A DNA stretch of 64,000 nucleotides from Quillaja saponaria (lineage: Eukaryota; Streptophyta; Magnoliopsida; Fabales; Quillajaceae): NCBI GenBank assembly GCA_029379385.1, contig CM055618.1:20685071-20749070 (forward strand). Reading direction: 5' to 3'. The position numbers were made by a program, and so were the translations under genes. Under the pieces are notes generated by a model. The model was not told the origin of the DNA and made no database searches. It saw only the letters and a list, made by a program, of their open reading frames with translations. Of the stretch, positions 12,493-25,775 are shown in pieces. Position 1 is the stretch's first letter. Each line of letters begins with the position of its first letter.

Positions 12493-15400
12493 TCATTCAA
12501 CTCCTTCCCTTCTGTCTACAATTTGGTCCTGACTGTAGAGAGCATTGAGCTGTTGTTGCAACTGTTCAAGGTGATAGCAAAGTCATCAGTTTTCAAATAT
12601 CAAGAAATTTACAAAACCTCTATGAATTCATTTTTACGTAGATTTTACAACCACATCTCCTTTCTAAGCCGTTGAAGCGTGCACAACGCCAGGCTTGTCT
12701 AACTTGTACACAAGACCAAGCACAAATGATGCAAGGAGAAGGAAAGCACGTACAACTACATAAAGATTCTTCAGAAACTCACTTGCATGTGTTTTAACTT
12801 TTCGGCAGTCAGTTCATCAGTCAAATTTATCATCCTGTAACAAACATGAGTGAGGACAGGAAAGAGTTAGATAAATCTCCATAAATAGAGCAAATAGAGT
12901 AGGAGTATTCGGTTTTTAAATTGATTATAACCAACCTAGTTTGAAGCTCTGAGATATTTATTAGTAATAAACGCTCCCTCTCAGAAGCTGCTGAATCCAC
13001 CTGTAAACAATCAAATCAGAGAAACAGGATCAAGCAAATGAAAATTTGTGTCAAGTAAAAACACATAAATTATTAGTTCTTGGAAGTATTCTGTTGCATG
13101 CAGTAGACTCTCTCCAGAATGGAATCATCAATTCTACAAGTAAATTCTGACATAATCTGATCAAACTTATACCAAGTTCAGGATGTTGTCAGTACAACAC
13201 AGTCAAAAGAAGGGGTATCCTATCCAGCTTTGCTACCATGAATACCCCGTTTTGATTATGACAGTTTTGCTTATGGGCCCTCAAAATAGGTATGGTTTGC
13301 AGTTTGTGTGATTTGTGCTCAAATTTGTCTGACTACTTGAAGAAGTGACAATAACTAACAACCAACTTTACAGTAGAAATCTCAGGGCCAAACTTTATAT
13401 GTTGTTCTTTATTACCCCTCTCCAGATCAAAACAGACTAAAACTCCAGGACTAAGCTTTGCAAATAAAAGTTACCACATAGCATCATTTCAAAAGCAGTG
13501 GAATAAAGAAAAAGATATTAAATGCAAGGTGAGACCATTTTTAGCCAATTGTTTTTGCAAAAGATAGTAGAAGGACGGGAACTATAAATGTGAATGGCAC
13601 GCAACATAACTCATGACATATAAAGTTCATTCATAATATTCAGTCTAATAAAATGAACACAAGACAAGGTATACTATTAATATATTCAAAACATTAACCA
13701 AGCTGATCATTAGCATCTCCACAAATTAGATCACACAACATTGACAAATTCCTTTTTGTTGAAAAAAAGAAAGTACAGTACTTGAATGGTAATAATTGTT
13801 GACATATACACAATGGATAAAATGTACTCACACTTCCATTGTTCTCTGAACTGCGGGGCAGTGGGGGAAGCTTTCCATTCTGAGAAGCTGGCAAGAATTT
13901 CAAGTAACTTACTGATTTGTTTAATGCCATGCATACCAAAATAACTCGAACAATTAAAATACCATTAAAACATCCACTAACCTTCAACTGCCTCTGCTGG
14001 TTGCAGTGTATTCAACAGATTCATTATAAGATCCTAGTATTCAAGAAACATATAAATCACTTCCACTTGCACATTTTTCAAGTGGAACAAACTTTCAACG
14101 GAAGAATTAAAAGCAAGTCAATGTTTCTTCTCTATTTTGACTTACCTGCTGAATTGATGTCTGCTGGACAAGATTCTGAAGGTGAGGCATAAGAAGTGAT
14201 GCAGAAATATTACTGTTGCTAGAATCTTTTGGGGACTGACAGATGGTCTGAACAATAGAGAAGAGGATGAGATTCACTGACTGACAGATTTTTATGGAAG
14301 TCAGTGACATGATCAATGACTGCATCTACAAGCTTCCCACCCAGAATGTTAGAAGTGAGGAAAAGGTAGAGAGATAAAATCAATTTTGATTAGAATGTCC
14401 AAAAATTTACTTTTTACAATCAGAAAAGCCCCCTCCCAAAGAAAAAAAATTCACAAAAAAGACATTTCATTTTTTATATGTTCAACTGTAGAAGGTTGAT
14501 TAAACCATGGAACTAGATTGTGAGCAAGTGGTCAGTGTACAAACCATTGGTTTGGAATCAAACATCCAATCACCAACACTGGCAGATTTCCTTAGTGGTG
14601 ATCCCTAAATATAACAAGGAAAAAGAACAACAAATAAGAAATATAAAAAATTGACAGGCCAGAAAATAGTCCAAGCAAATCTGACAACTTACCTGTGAAG
14701 ATCGGTGGGGAACTGAACTTAAAGGAATGTCCTATTGAACAATTTGAAGTCAGTGACAGTCATACCGTGGCAGAAACTGATTTTAAGAATAAAAGCCTAC
14801 CTTCACAAGATCTAAATTTTCTGACGTTACCGAGAACCGTCCTCTAATTTGCACAAGATTAGCCTTTGACTTGTCATCCAGAGAATCTCTAAAACCTACC
14901 AAGAGTAGAAAACGAAAATTATAACCAAAAAATTCCTATTTGTTGGAGTAAATAGCAGTTAGAAAGATACTTTTATATGGCATGATTTAAATACCTCCCG
15001 AAGACTTTATGGGTGCTGATAAACTATTTGCTGAAGCTCGATTTGGAAGCATCAATGGACCACTGAAGCTTGGTGCTCGTCGCACTTCACGATTGGCTTT
15101 CTCGACTGATGGCCGATTGTCATCCTCACACCTGAAATTGGTAGAACATTTCACATTTTTAATGCCCCAAAAAGTAAATGATGAGGATAACAGAAGAACC
15201 TAACTACAAAAAAAGTTCCAGCACATATAAAGAAAAAAGAATAGAAGAAAGATGGCTCCTGCAGCATTGTAGAATTACAAAGATAGAAGGACAACTATAC
15301 TGAAAATTGTAATTTGATTGCCCAGATTTCACTACATAATTAATTCATTTTCATATTCATCATATATAATCAACCTGTATTTTTCATCATAAACAAAATG

Positions 15401-18400
15401 CAAATAAAATTGATCTATCATGCATGGCATTATCAGCTGCATCAAGCATGTAAAACATAATAAGAGAGATGTAAAGTGAAGTTGTATTTTCCTTTTTACC
15501 AGCATACTCATTCCTTTGGCTTCCAGCAGATGGTTCATTAGCAAGACCCCTGATCATTAATGACAAACATAACAAAACTGAAATTCTATTTACTCATTTT
15601 ACTTCCATATTTGTTCATTTGGATTCCGCATGATGGTGCATTAACAAGACCCTCCGGAAAAAGAACAATTAGACATCATTTAGTTCTATTCTTGGTTTTT
15701 TTCAACCCAAAAAATGGTAGCAATAAAATGTGTTCAAACTATCACCCAACAGAGGATTTGGATATGTGGTAAATAAAGGACCCACACCTTACTCCTGGAA
15801 AATGCCAATAACAATAGATTATCAAATTACATTTCTTCACATACTAAAAAATGATGATCAGAAGTCAGTTCTATTGGTTTTTTGGTCCCAATTCTTTGAA
15901 TAAACTTATTGAGCACAACATAATTCCAACTGCAAGGGCATCTCAATAAACAATTATTTGATGCATCACCAGTCCTACTGCAAACTTAATATGATGCACT
16001 GCATTTCCAAATTCCCGTTAAACTTCCACAACAAGACAAACCTCTCAGATGTACGCGCCCTTTCTGATGATGAGTGACTAAGCACACTACCAGGCATTAG
16101 CGGCTCGCTCTGCATTTGCCAACTTCTCACTGTTTGACTTGTAGTCCTGGTTAGTACTACATCCTTTTCTGAGGTAGATGTTGTTGCCTCAGTGATTGAT
16201 CCATTTTTCTTCCAAATAATATTTTTGGAGCAACCAGATTCCTTCAAATCGCTATCAAGAATTTCCCCCTTTTTGTTCAAGCACTTGATCTGTTGTATGT
16301 CGTTCCCACTTGTTTGTGCTGCAAATTTAGACTGTTGTACTTTGTCATATATATTCAATTTTCCCAAACCAGACTGGCAATCAATTGCATCCTGCCAATA
16401 TTTAAAAAAAGGAAGGTGCATTTAGTAAAGCCAAAGATGATATTGACAGTTGAAAGCAAACTGAACACAGCGTGAGGTCCTAATTGATAACCTTATCACT
16501 AACAGAGAGTTTCATGTTCTTATCTTCTTCCTTCATCTCCTCCGTATCATCATCATCATCTCGTACCTAGCATAAAGTAAATAGATTTCAGTTCATACTC
16601 ACTAATAATGTACAAGAAAAACCAGTCAAAGCAAGAACAGAAACCCCTTAATATCAATTATCCAAATCATCAGCAAATATATATATATATTTTTTTTTTG
16701 GTACATTGGGAGTGCTCGAACTCGGCATTGGGGGATGGGAAAACAGGTACCAACAGCTTGAGCTAAGCTCTCGGTGGTTCATCAACAAATATTAAAACAG
16801 ACATACCAATGATGCTTGAGCTTTTAAATCATCAATATCGAAGTTCCAAGCGCTAACTCCTCGCTGGTATTCGCTCTGATAGACCAATGTAAAAAATATG
16901 TAAAAGTATCAGGTATCTCTGACTACTAGTTGTTAAATGCTCTGAATTTGTGTAGTTGTTATATTATGCCACAGCAGCCTCAGATTGTATTTTGACTGCT
17001 GATAAATTGAGAAGTGCCAACATATGCCATGAAAACCCTCTGTCAATAAGAACCTTATAGAAATCTTTTAATTTGCTTCTCTGCTCAAATGGATGATGGA
17101 TAATAAATGAGATGAACAGAGGTACCAGCATGGAGTAACAACACAACCAAATTTTGTTCTAGATATTCAATCTAGGTGGAATACGCAAAGTCAATGTGTC
17201 ATGTCGAGGAGATAAACAACAACTAGGGAAAGAAATATCAGAAACTTGTTGCAACAGTAATACATTCATAGATGGGGTTTCTCATAAACATTCCCAAAAA
17301 AATCATAGGAGAATTATAGTTACTTACCAGTGATATGGCTTCTTGTTCTGCTGAAGGCATTTTCTTAAGAGCTAATTGAGCTGCATCTTTAAGCTGAAAG
17401 ATTTTACCAAATCAATCAAAACTAGTTATACCCGGAATCCAGGTCAAGTGAAAGCATGAAACCTGTCTGACAACAAACCTGTAGGGCTTTTACGCGATTC
17501 CAGAGAGGAGGTAAGTCAGTGAATAACTTTTTCAGAGAAAGCTCTGGAGGCTTAGAATGTTTGAAGAAGGAGTGTTTCAATAATTTCTCTGCTGTTGGCC
17601 TCTTTGTTTGATCTTTCACCAGGCACATGGCAACCATTTCTTTAAAAGACTGATCACAACTGGAAATACTCTAATAAGACTACTATCCATAAGAAGCACA
17701 TTGCAAAGGCAATTATACCTGAAGCCTTGCCAATTCTACATGATACATAATGTCATGGACTTAATGAATCACTTATATGCTATACATGCATAACTACTCA
17801 ATGAATTAATGTAGCCAGAAAGAACACCTATACCTTAGAGAACCTTTTGTCACGATCATAATCAAGGCCAGGAGGGGCATTTTGTATGGTCATGAGAAGA
17901 ACCTATTAGAGCAAACCAGAATGTCAGGTGTTACAGTAAAGAGCAGTTGAAGCCTTCTTACTGGTCATGAGATCCATGCGTTTAATGTTTATGCACTCTC
18001 ATTGAAACCTCACTGGAACTAAATACCTTCATTGGAGGATATTTTGAAAAAGGTGCATGACCATGAGCCAACTCCAAGGCAGTGATACCAAAAGACCAAA
18101 TATCAGCCCTGTCCAAGAAAACGCAACAGGGATCCTCACATAAGTATGGATGAAATTTGGTTTGTTATTCAACTAAAAAAAAAAAAAAAATACAAGTAAA
18201 ACACACACACACACACACTTATTCAAAGTTTGATGAGGAAGTGCAAGAGGAATAAACATCCTTAATGTAAACCCCAAAACTCATGTTTCAAGAATCAATT
18301 AGTTTATGTATTACCATTTTTTTTGTTGCAATTCTTCAAAAATGAATGTGTGGAGACACATGGCTTTCAATAGTAGTAGATTGGCATATCTCCTCTACAC

Positions 18401-20325
18401 CATTGTACTTATCAACTAGAGAATTGGTAATGCCAACATCGATCCTATCCATGCAAGACTCCACTAAGCTTAAAAATTAAAATCATACCCAGACCCATAA
18501 TAAGTTATAATTTAGAGAGGGTACTTCATCATATATGGCACAATTGTTAAGGCACAAATTATGTACCCAGGTAAACTACAGCCATGACACTCAGATTTGT
18601 GAGATTACAACCTGAAGTTCCTGACCACTAAAGCTTAGATAATGAAATATTAGTGAACTCAAGGTTCAAAACTTTGTCTTTTCAAATAATGGTATTTGAG
18701 TATAACTTACTTGGAATTATAACCACTTCCTGGTTGCAGGACCTCTGGTGCCATCCTGGAAAGAAAAGATAAATAAAAAAAGTCTAGTACATACATGAAT
18801 TTAAGAGAGAGAGAGAGTTCAAGTATATATTACCAGCATGGAGTCCCTACAAATGTATTTCTTGAACGCTGTCTATCACCTGCATCAAACATGCAAGCTG
18901 AAACACCAAAGTCAGCTAGCTTTACAAATCCATTGCTATCAAGTAGTATGTTTCCCGCCTGTAACCAGAGATGTCAAACAAAATAAACTTGAGCACTTCC
19001 CAAGACAGCTTTTGAAAATAAAATGGGATAAATATATAACAATATCAGAAAATGCAATGAAAAAATGGTAGACTAAATTTACCTTAACATCCCTATGTAT
19101 ATGTCCTTGTTTATGTAGATACTCCAAAGCCTTAAGAGTTTCTCTTAGGATAGACCCAATAGCCACCTCTTCGAACCCATCGGGATATGCTATCTTCATG
19201 AGGTGCAAACAAGAACCCTCTGCCATGAATGGCATGATCACCCAAAGGTTTCGTTCAACAACAAATGAACAATAGGCCCTCACAACATTAGGATGATCTA
19301 TCAAACTCATTGTTTGAGCCTCCCTACATATATTATCCTGCAAAAAAATATAATCCTTCAAGTAGAAGAAGCAGCAGAAAAATCGAAAAAGAAACCCGTA
19401 GAAGAAGAAGAAGTATTCTTCATAGCTGTCTACATTTCAGTCTAAATATTCGTACCCTACTGACCACATGCCAAAGAACAGTTGAGGAAATATGTAATTG
19501 AGCTAATTGGATAGATTTGGCCTTTAGCCTTGCTTCGTTACTAATAGTTTCAAGTTGCCGGAAAGTTTCAAAACTAATTATATAAGGGAAGACACTATTG
19601 CTTTGAAACAAACTACAGTGTAATATCAATCTAAAATATCAAATAGTAGTAAAGGTTTTCAGAGATGCTATCATTGTTTTGTTCTCCATTGTTTCTGATT
19701 CATGTATGATAAACGGGCTCTTTCAAATAACAGAACTTTTTTATACGATGGTCTACTCTTCTCTTTCATCTCTCAACCTAATTTGCAGCGCACATAAACC
19801 CTCAGAGAAATTACAAATAATAAGGAGCACTTGCTAACATTAATCTTCACCAAGAAAATACATCTAATATCTTTAAAAAGTATCCTAAGTACTCATCAGA
19901 TTCAATGCATTAACCTCACTACCAAATTGATGCAACATTATATATCCTCTGCCAATGAAATGTAAATAAAGAGGTAAGGTGAAGAACACGGTGTTCATGC
20001 TTCCGTTTCACCATCCAAATTGGTCTAATCAAAATCAAATTCCCAAACAATACCCATAAACAAAGGAGATCTAATATGAATTATAAACCATCATCGTCAT
20101 CGTCATCACATCACATAATAGAGTTGGCAGCAGAGAAAGAGGAAAACTGACGAAATTGCTGTTGCAGCTATCGAGATCCAAGCACTTGACAGCAACAACT
20201 TCATTGAGGGGAAGATAGATCGCCCTGTAAACCGTAGCGCTAGCACCGTAACCAACCTCTTCCAGAAGCTTGTAGTCGGTATGATTCGCAGAGTAAGTTC
20301 TCTTATTGCCTCCCATTCTTCCCAT
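12493..20325 (-). CDS. Ste20-like serine/threonine protein kinase (plant BLUS1/OSR1-type group)
   Basis: Twenty-one exons can be joined in phase to give 735 residues. Coding blocks: 20325-20152, 19337-19083, 18958-18834, 18755-18711, 18108-18027, 17902-17834, 17649-17479, 17393-17328, 16875-16807, 16566-16492, 16391-16042, 15131-14995, 14895-14801, 14731-14693, 14604-14545, 14247-14146, 14033-13982, 13887-13832, 13000-12936, 12834-12783, 12561-12493. The catalytic domain looks complete: glycine loop [10 protein letters not shown] (24-33), VAVK lysine (47), helix-C Glu (64), HRDVK (139-143), DFG (159-161), MAPE (186-189), and [15 protein letters not shown] as the late-domain signature. A long Ser-rich regulatory tail follows, ending in a short coiled coil ([16 protein letters not shown] and after). 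It should phosphorylate Ser/Thr in a signalling pathway; the substrate is not deducible. The donor after the 16492 exon is GTTATC, canonical only at GT. From memory, a related kinase gene (At4g10730) lies close to MTA (At4g10760) in Arabidopsis, matching the neighbour here. Confidence 0.9.
15508..15660 (-). repeat. Possible 42-nt cassette exon and its diverged tandem copy in a kinase intron
   Basis: On the minus strand, 15549-15508 is an open 42-nt segment bounded by CAG|GG and GA|GTATGC. It has the right phases at both ends to sit between the 16042 and 15131 exon edges, and would add 14 residues ([14 protein letters not shown]). About 108 nt upstream on the same strand lies a similar stretch ending near 15650. 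It reads [16 protein letters not shown] in one frame, but its AG is followed by one G fewer, so splicing there would change frame. Use of either as an exon is inference. Confidence 0.4.
16684..16784 (-). mobile_element. Short tRNA-derived SINE in a kinase intron
   Basis: Read on the minus strand, a body of about 95 bp has an A-box-like TTAGCTCAAGCTG, then a B-box-like GAGTTCGAGC about 30 bases on, and ends in an A-run (a T-run on the plus strand at about 16691-16700). Near-matching direct repeats flank it: CATCAGCAAATAT before about 16682 and CATCAACAAATAT at about 16780-16792. The order target repeat, poly-T, body, target repeat fits a SINE inserted in minus orientation. The family was not identified. 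Confidence 0.6.
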
Positions 20326-21426
20326 GCCCTAAATTTCCTCTCTACACTATCCAAATCAACCGGGAATCCGACTTACTTACCGGTACTGCGTACTGCAGCC
20401 TTTGTGTGTGTAACCAACTTATTTACAAAGTGTTTGGTTGATAAATGAAGTCGTTGACCACCATGCGAAGTGATATAGAGAGAAGGGGACTGGCGAAGCT
20501 GGGGATGGGAGGAGAGACCGAGGGGTAGTGCTGACGTGTCGGAGTGTTTCTCAGTGACATAGATATAGACACGTGGAATGGTCGTCACGAGGAAGAGAAC
20601 GGTTAGGAATTCCTAGCGGCAAGCTTCCTTTCAGCGGCTCCTAACGTTATCGTTAAGTAGTAATTACTGTTGGCCGTTGGGCCCGGCTGGTGGGTTAGAA
20701 CGGAAAAAAAAAATTGCCAAGCAACTTAAGATTTATTTTTAGGATTTATCTGTGAAAAGGTTTTTGTTAAATTTTTATAAATTTTTTTTATAATATTAAT
20801 TATAGTAATTGATCTGCTATTTATTATAGAAATTATTATTTATAAACAATTTTAAATTTTGATAGTTATATTTATTATAGTTAAGTGTCATTTAAATATT
20901 TATTAAAAGAATTTTAAAAATACATAAATTTTTTTTTAACCTCATATTTTTAAAATTATTAGTTCTCATATAAAAAAAATAATACAAAAAATATAATATT
21001 TCAACACAAATAAAAATATAAAATTATAAATTAACATAACAATATATTAAAAATAACAAATTTTTTTAAACATATATTATATAATTTAATTATTTTAATT
21101 TTTTGATAACTACGAATATTCATAAATATTTTCTCTCATTATCTATAACAAAATCAAAAATAACTAAGAGTTAAATTTAACTAACCAAACCGAATTAAAT
21201 AATTAAAATACTAAATTTAATCTAATCAAATTCTCGATTTAATTCAAATATTTGATTATTTTGAGTTTTATGCATAGCCTTAACTATCAGTCCAACCCAC
21301 AAATTATTGTAGTTTCTTATAAATTCGGATTCTTTGTGGATTATTTTTAATATTGTTTTTTCCTTTGGAAATCGACTGCTTTTAGCAATTTTTCCGTGAC
21401 TTCGTGAGGGACGTAATTAATAGTAA
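20326..21426. other. Kinase promoter and AT-rich spacer
   Basis: The first 350 bases or so upstream of the kinase start are GC-balanced and should carry its promoter and leader. From about 20700 to 21280 the DNA is extremely AT-rich, with no gene or clear element that I can define. Confidence 0.4.
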
Positions 21427-22533
21427 TTACATAAAAATTAAAGAATTGAAAAATAAGAAGGTCAAAAATATTCTTCTCCGTCTGAGAGTCTTGATAGAAG
21501 CTTTAGAAACCAGGTAGCCAACACCAAGACACATTACCCAAATCCCCAGGTCAACGGTCCATCTCACTCCTTCGTCATTGTCAAAAGAGTTACCGCATGC
21601 CTGCTGCGTCCGATCCAGTAATATCTGAATCCCCACCGCAGGAGGAGGAGCAACAGCAATCGTCTGATAGTGATTCCGTATCAACCTCTCTTTCCTCTGG
21701 AATCTCCTCCAGCTCCAGCCCTTTCAGGTTAAACCCCTTTCTATGCTTTTTCTTCTTCTTGACAACCATAGCCACCTTCTCGCTCATCGACACGTGTCCC
21801 TGTCCCTCCACCGCAACGCAAACCTCTGCCTCCGAAACTTTACAGCCGTCGTCGCCAACCAAGTCGCCGACGAGTTCGCATTTACACTCAAGTTTCCACT
21901 CGTCGTCCTCGTCTCTCCTGAAAATCCCTTTCAAGATCTTCGCTTCCCCCAAGTAAACCTCGAACTGTATCCCTTCGCTGGCCCGCACCCGTTCTCGGCT
22001 CCCGAATATTGCATCCCCATTCTTGGCCTTAGCGGCGGCGAGGACCCGGTGGAGAGAAACAAAGGCGGGTGAATCGGACCGGATCTTGGAGCCGTCGACA
22101 TCGAGAGCTTTCTCGTTAATGCGAGGAAGGTACACGAGAGTAAGCGAATCGGATAAATTTTTTTGGGAATTCAAACGGAAAGTCGGGAGTAGAAAGCTCT
22201 GATATTCAAGCGGTCGTAAAGTGAGTGAAAGCCATGGTGATAATCGGTCGTCCTACACATGTTTGTGGAACTTGCTTAAAATCCGAGAATGTTATTCGAA
22301 TTTTGTGTGTTGTGTGCACTTTGAATTGTTTTGTTTGTTCAAACTTGATTTATCATACGTGATACATTTACATTTTGTGACGAGAAAAATACGGAGTCCT
22401 GCTGCTGTTTCGATTTGGATTCCGGGGGTGGGTAGAACACAGGTACTGAGGAGCACACGGTTTTTGCCGATGACGTGGAGAGAAAGACAAAAAGCCTACA
22501 AGGCTGCAACACTGTTTCGTTTGAAGATGCCAT
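21427..22533 (-). CDS. At1g01500-like protein, apparent frameshift near the C-terminus
   Basis: The main exon runs from 22252, just after a TGTAG acceptor, to a stop at 21590. It carries the family pattern: PWLSLTLRPLE, then FRRDEDDEWKLECKCEL, then HRKGFNLKGLELEEIPEERE. The expected C-terminal membrane segment with its basic end (RWTVDLGIWVMCLGVGYLV, then LRRRR) is present, but in another frame that ends at 21427. Just before that stop the frame must shift by one base, around 21592-21600. A possible first exon starts at ATG 22533 and ends at 22372, leaving a 119-nt phase-0 intron; this start is weakly supported. The family is plant-specific and uncharacterised, sometimes labelled erythronate-4-phosphate dehydrogenase-like, which I would not take as function. 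Either the protein lost its anchor or one base is wrong. Confidence 0.62.
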
Positions 22534-25001
22534 GACTAATTCTGCTCTTTAAGTTTGGGCCTGATGGGCTCATAGGTTTTGTAATTGTGGACGACTCCTC
22601 TTAAGTCCTCCAATCGTTTAGCAATGGCCCAGCACAATCTTACTTCCCCTAGAAAATTAGACATTAATATTTGTTTGCTAAATTTATTTTTTATTTATTG
22701 AAAGGGAAAGAAAGAAAATAAGACAGAGAAACAAACTAGAAATCATGACTAGGAAACAATAATTGCAATCCTACGCTGCCAAATCACTCCAACATTATCA
22801 GATTCAAATATGCCACTCCAACAGATTCAAAGATGAGAAGGAGGGAGGAATTTGCTGCCAATCTAAATCACTGTCTTTGAACATCCAGAAAAGCTACATT
22901 CGCTCAGTGGTGAATCATTTTATTACCATCACAATGAATATAATTTAGGTAAATTTCCCATTTCATATTGAGCAATTGACGAATATCACAAATTAATTAA
23001 CTACAAATTAACTACTTGTGAGCGTTTTAGCTTGCAATCATCTTTAATAATAAGTTGGATAACAACTTCTGAATCCACTTCAACCAGTAATTACTTACAG
23101 CCTTTGTCATAAGCAGCTAAAAGACTAAATCTCAGAATTCACAGCTCTAACAAATAACACCAATCTAGTTTCTTTCCAAAATCAAATTCTCACCCTCCTT
23201 GAACTGTTTCGAATAACTCCTGATGCACTAAAATTTATTTTTACTCAGTCAATAAATAAGAAAACAGAAAAAGACGTATATAGATTTATTTATACAAGCT
23301 GAATGGAATATTGGTCATACAAATTGGAAGCTTTGACAGCTAACTAGAATTACTATTTGAATATCTTAATTCTCAAGGGGATTAGGATATGTGCCTAACT
23401 TATTAGGCGAACCCAAGCCAGCAATAAAACAACGAATCACATATGAAATCAATCCTGAAAGTGATACTGTCTTTTGAGTCAAACCACGAGTTTGCCTATA
23501 TATCTAATATCTTAATTACTCAGCGCGTGCATGTCTTGGAGTCTTGTGTTGTGATTATGGATTATGATTATATTGGGCCCGGCCCGATCGAGATTCGATG
23601 GGGAGCGTGTTTTGTATAATAAACTAATTCAATTTAGCCTAATGGATCTTATCTTGCGCATCCATCTTTCATTGCTTTTCCTAAACTATATAAAGCTGTA
23701 AAAATTTACTTTAGATGATTATTATTATATTTATTTTAATTTAAATTAAAATAAATTAATAAATTTAGATTGTATTATAAATTATTTACTAAAACTAAAA
23801 TAATATATTCATATTATTAATTAATTTTTCTTAATCACAAAGTCTATGAATTTTTTTTTTTAAATAACAGAAAATTAACTAATCACACTAATAAATATTC
23901 ATAAACACAAAATAAAAATTACACTACTAACTAGAGACTATAATTATTTACACATCATAAATAGTGCACATTCATATCAGTAATGAGTTATTGTTTAATT
24001 AGATGTTCACTTTAATTTTAATTTTTTTAACCCTAAATCCTGAACCCTATTGATATTCTTATATTTCTTTCATTGATTTGGCATACATGAATAGCCTAAT
24101 TGGCTTTAAAATTATCTACTTTTTGTTATTCTTATTGATTTTGCTCATTTAGACACAAAATAATAGTAGTTGGGCATTATTTTAACAAATGTTATGATTT
24201 TTGGAGTTAAAATAGTTATAGGGATTCAATTAGGAAAAGGGATAGGGATCAACAAGTTATTGAAAATGGTTTTTCGATAAAAATGGGGTTGGGGAACAAA
24301 TGGAATCTCTTTATCAATGATTTCATGAAATATCTTGGACCTATGTTGAATTATGTATAAATCAAATGAATTTTTTATGATTAGGATCAATTAGGATCAG
24401 TTTTGAAACAATTCATTGCATTGTAGTATTTATATTTGAATTATGTATAAATCAAATGAATTTTCATAAAAACTCAGTGGTAGTATTTATATTTGAAGGG
24501 AGAACATAGATATGGTTGATATTTGTAATAAAGAAAGTAACGAATTGTAGAATTGAATTTTAGTAATTAAAAAATAATTTATCCAACGGATGTCCAAATA
24601 ACACTTGTTAAGTTTTCATAAATAAAAATAAATAGAAAGTTTGTAATATTTATTACCATAGTTGATCATGATTTCAATGTTATTTATTGCATAAATTACT
24701 ACTTGTAAAAAAATTTAATTTCTAATAATTATATTTATTGTAACTTAACAGATACCTTTTGAGCACCCGTTAGAAAAATCTATTAAAAAATAGAAGCCAA
24801 TTAATAGGTTCAAATTGATTGAATCAAACTAAATTTTCAATTTTTGAAATTACAAAATTGATTCAGTTAGTTAAAGAGCCGACAATAGAGACCCGAATCG
24901 ATGCCACCCTTATCCACATTTATTTGGAGAGGGGTGAATGGTTAATTATAGCTTCTGCCAGAAAAAAAATATTTATTTGGTAATTAATTATCAATTATCA
25001 T
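22534..25001. other. AT-rich intergenic region, no gene seen
   Basis: About 2.5 kb without family-like ORFs. The first kilobase is moderately AT-rich. After about 23690 it becomes strongly AT-rich with many short homopolymer runs. A partial direct duplication is visible near 24350-24450 (TTGAATTATGTATAAATCAA twice). Confidence 0.4.
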
Positions 25002-25145
25002 TTCTGTTTCCTTTTGTCAAATCTTAAATAATTATAATTAGTTAGCTTTTATGATTCCATTAACATTATCATTTATGTTTCCATTTGTCAAATCTTTAAG
25101 TAATTATAATTAGCCAGTTTTCATGATTCCATCAATTGTGTAGAT
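25002..25145. repeat. Two-copy tandem duplication, period about 72 bp
   Basis: TTTGTCAAATCTT at 25012 recurs at 25084, and the following AATTATAATTAG and ATGATTCCAT blocks recur at the same spacing. A weaker third fragment with ACATTATCATT follows. It is non-coding and AT-rich. Confidence 0.6.
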
Positions 25146-25379
25146 TATCCATGACATTATCATTCCACCTCATGTTTATGTGCATATATATCTATCTATC
25201 TATATCTATACTATATATAAAAATAACTTATAAAAAAAGAAAAATATTTTTCTTTAATATCCTTATGAGTTTTTATAATTATATAGTTATCGTTAGTTGT
25301 TATTTTGTTACAAATAAACTATTAATTTTTTTCTAATTTTTCTCTATTTTAATAGCAATAGGATTATAATTGTTTTAAA

Positions 25380-25775
25380 ACTATTAATTTCTTTTTAATC
25401 TTAATAAATTTATATTTTTTTCAATAATTATATATCAATAGTAATTAAGATTGACTTTATCAAATTTTTGTTTGTTTAATAAGTTCCTAATAGTCATAAT
25501 TGTCTAAGTTCTTCTCAAATTTATGAATTAAAAGAAATATTAAGTGAGCTTTCATGATTATAATATTATTGTTTTAACTTTTAATAATTCATAATTTTTT
25601 TTTTATTTTTTCAATAATTATATGTTAGCAGTTAAGATTAAATTTTTCAATTTTTTCAGTTTAGTATGTTTCTAATAATTATAATATTTTTTTAGTTCAT
25701 TTCAAATTTATGAATTAAAAAAATATTAAGAATATAGTTTCCATGACTAAAAATATTATTGTTTTAACTTTTAAT
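25380..25775. repeat. Diverged tandem duplication, period about 185-195 bp
   Basis: The order of blocks in the first half (TTTTTTCAATAATTATAT, AGATT, TTTCTAATAATTATAA-like, AAATTTATGAATTAAA, TATTATTGTTTTAACTTTTAA) is repeated in the second half with many substitutions. It is a very AT-rich, non-coding region. Confidence 0.5.

Noticed and set aside
21597..22072. Plus-strand Ser-rich and His/Leu-rich ORFs
   Set aside because: Antisense shadows of the At1g01500-like exon; their biased composition comes from the opposite coding strand.
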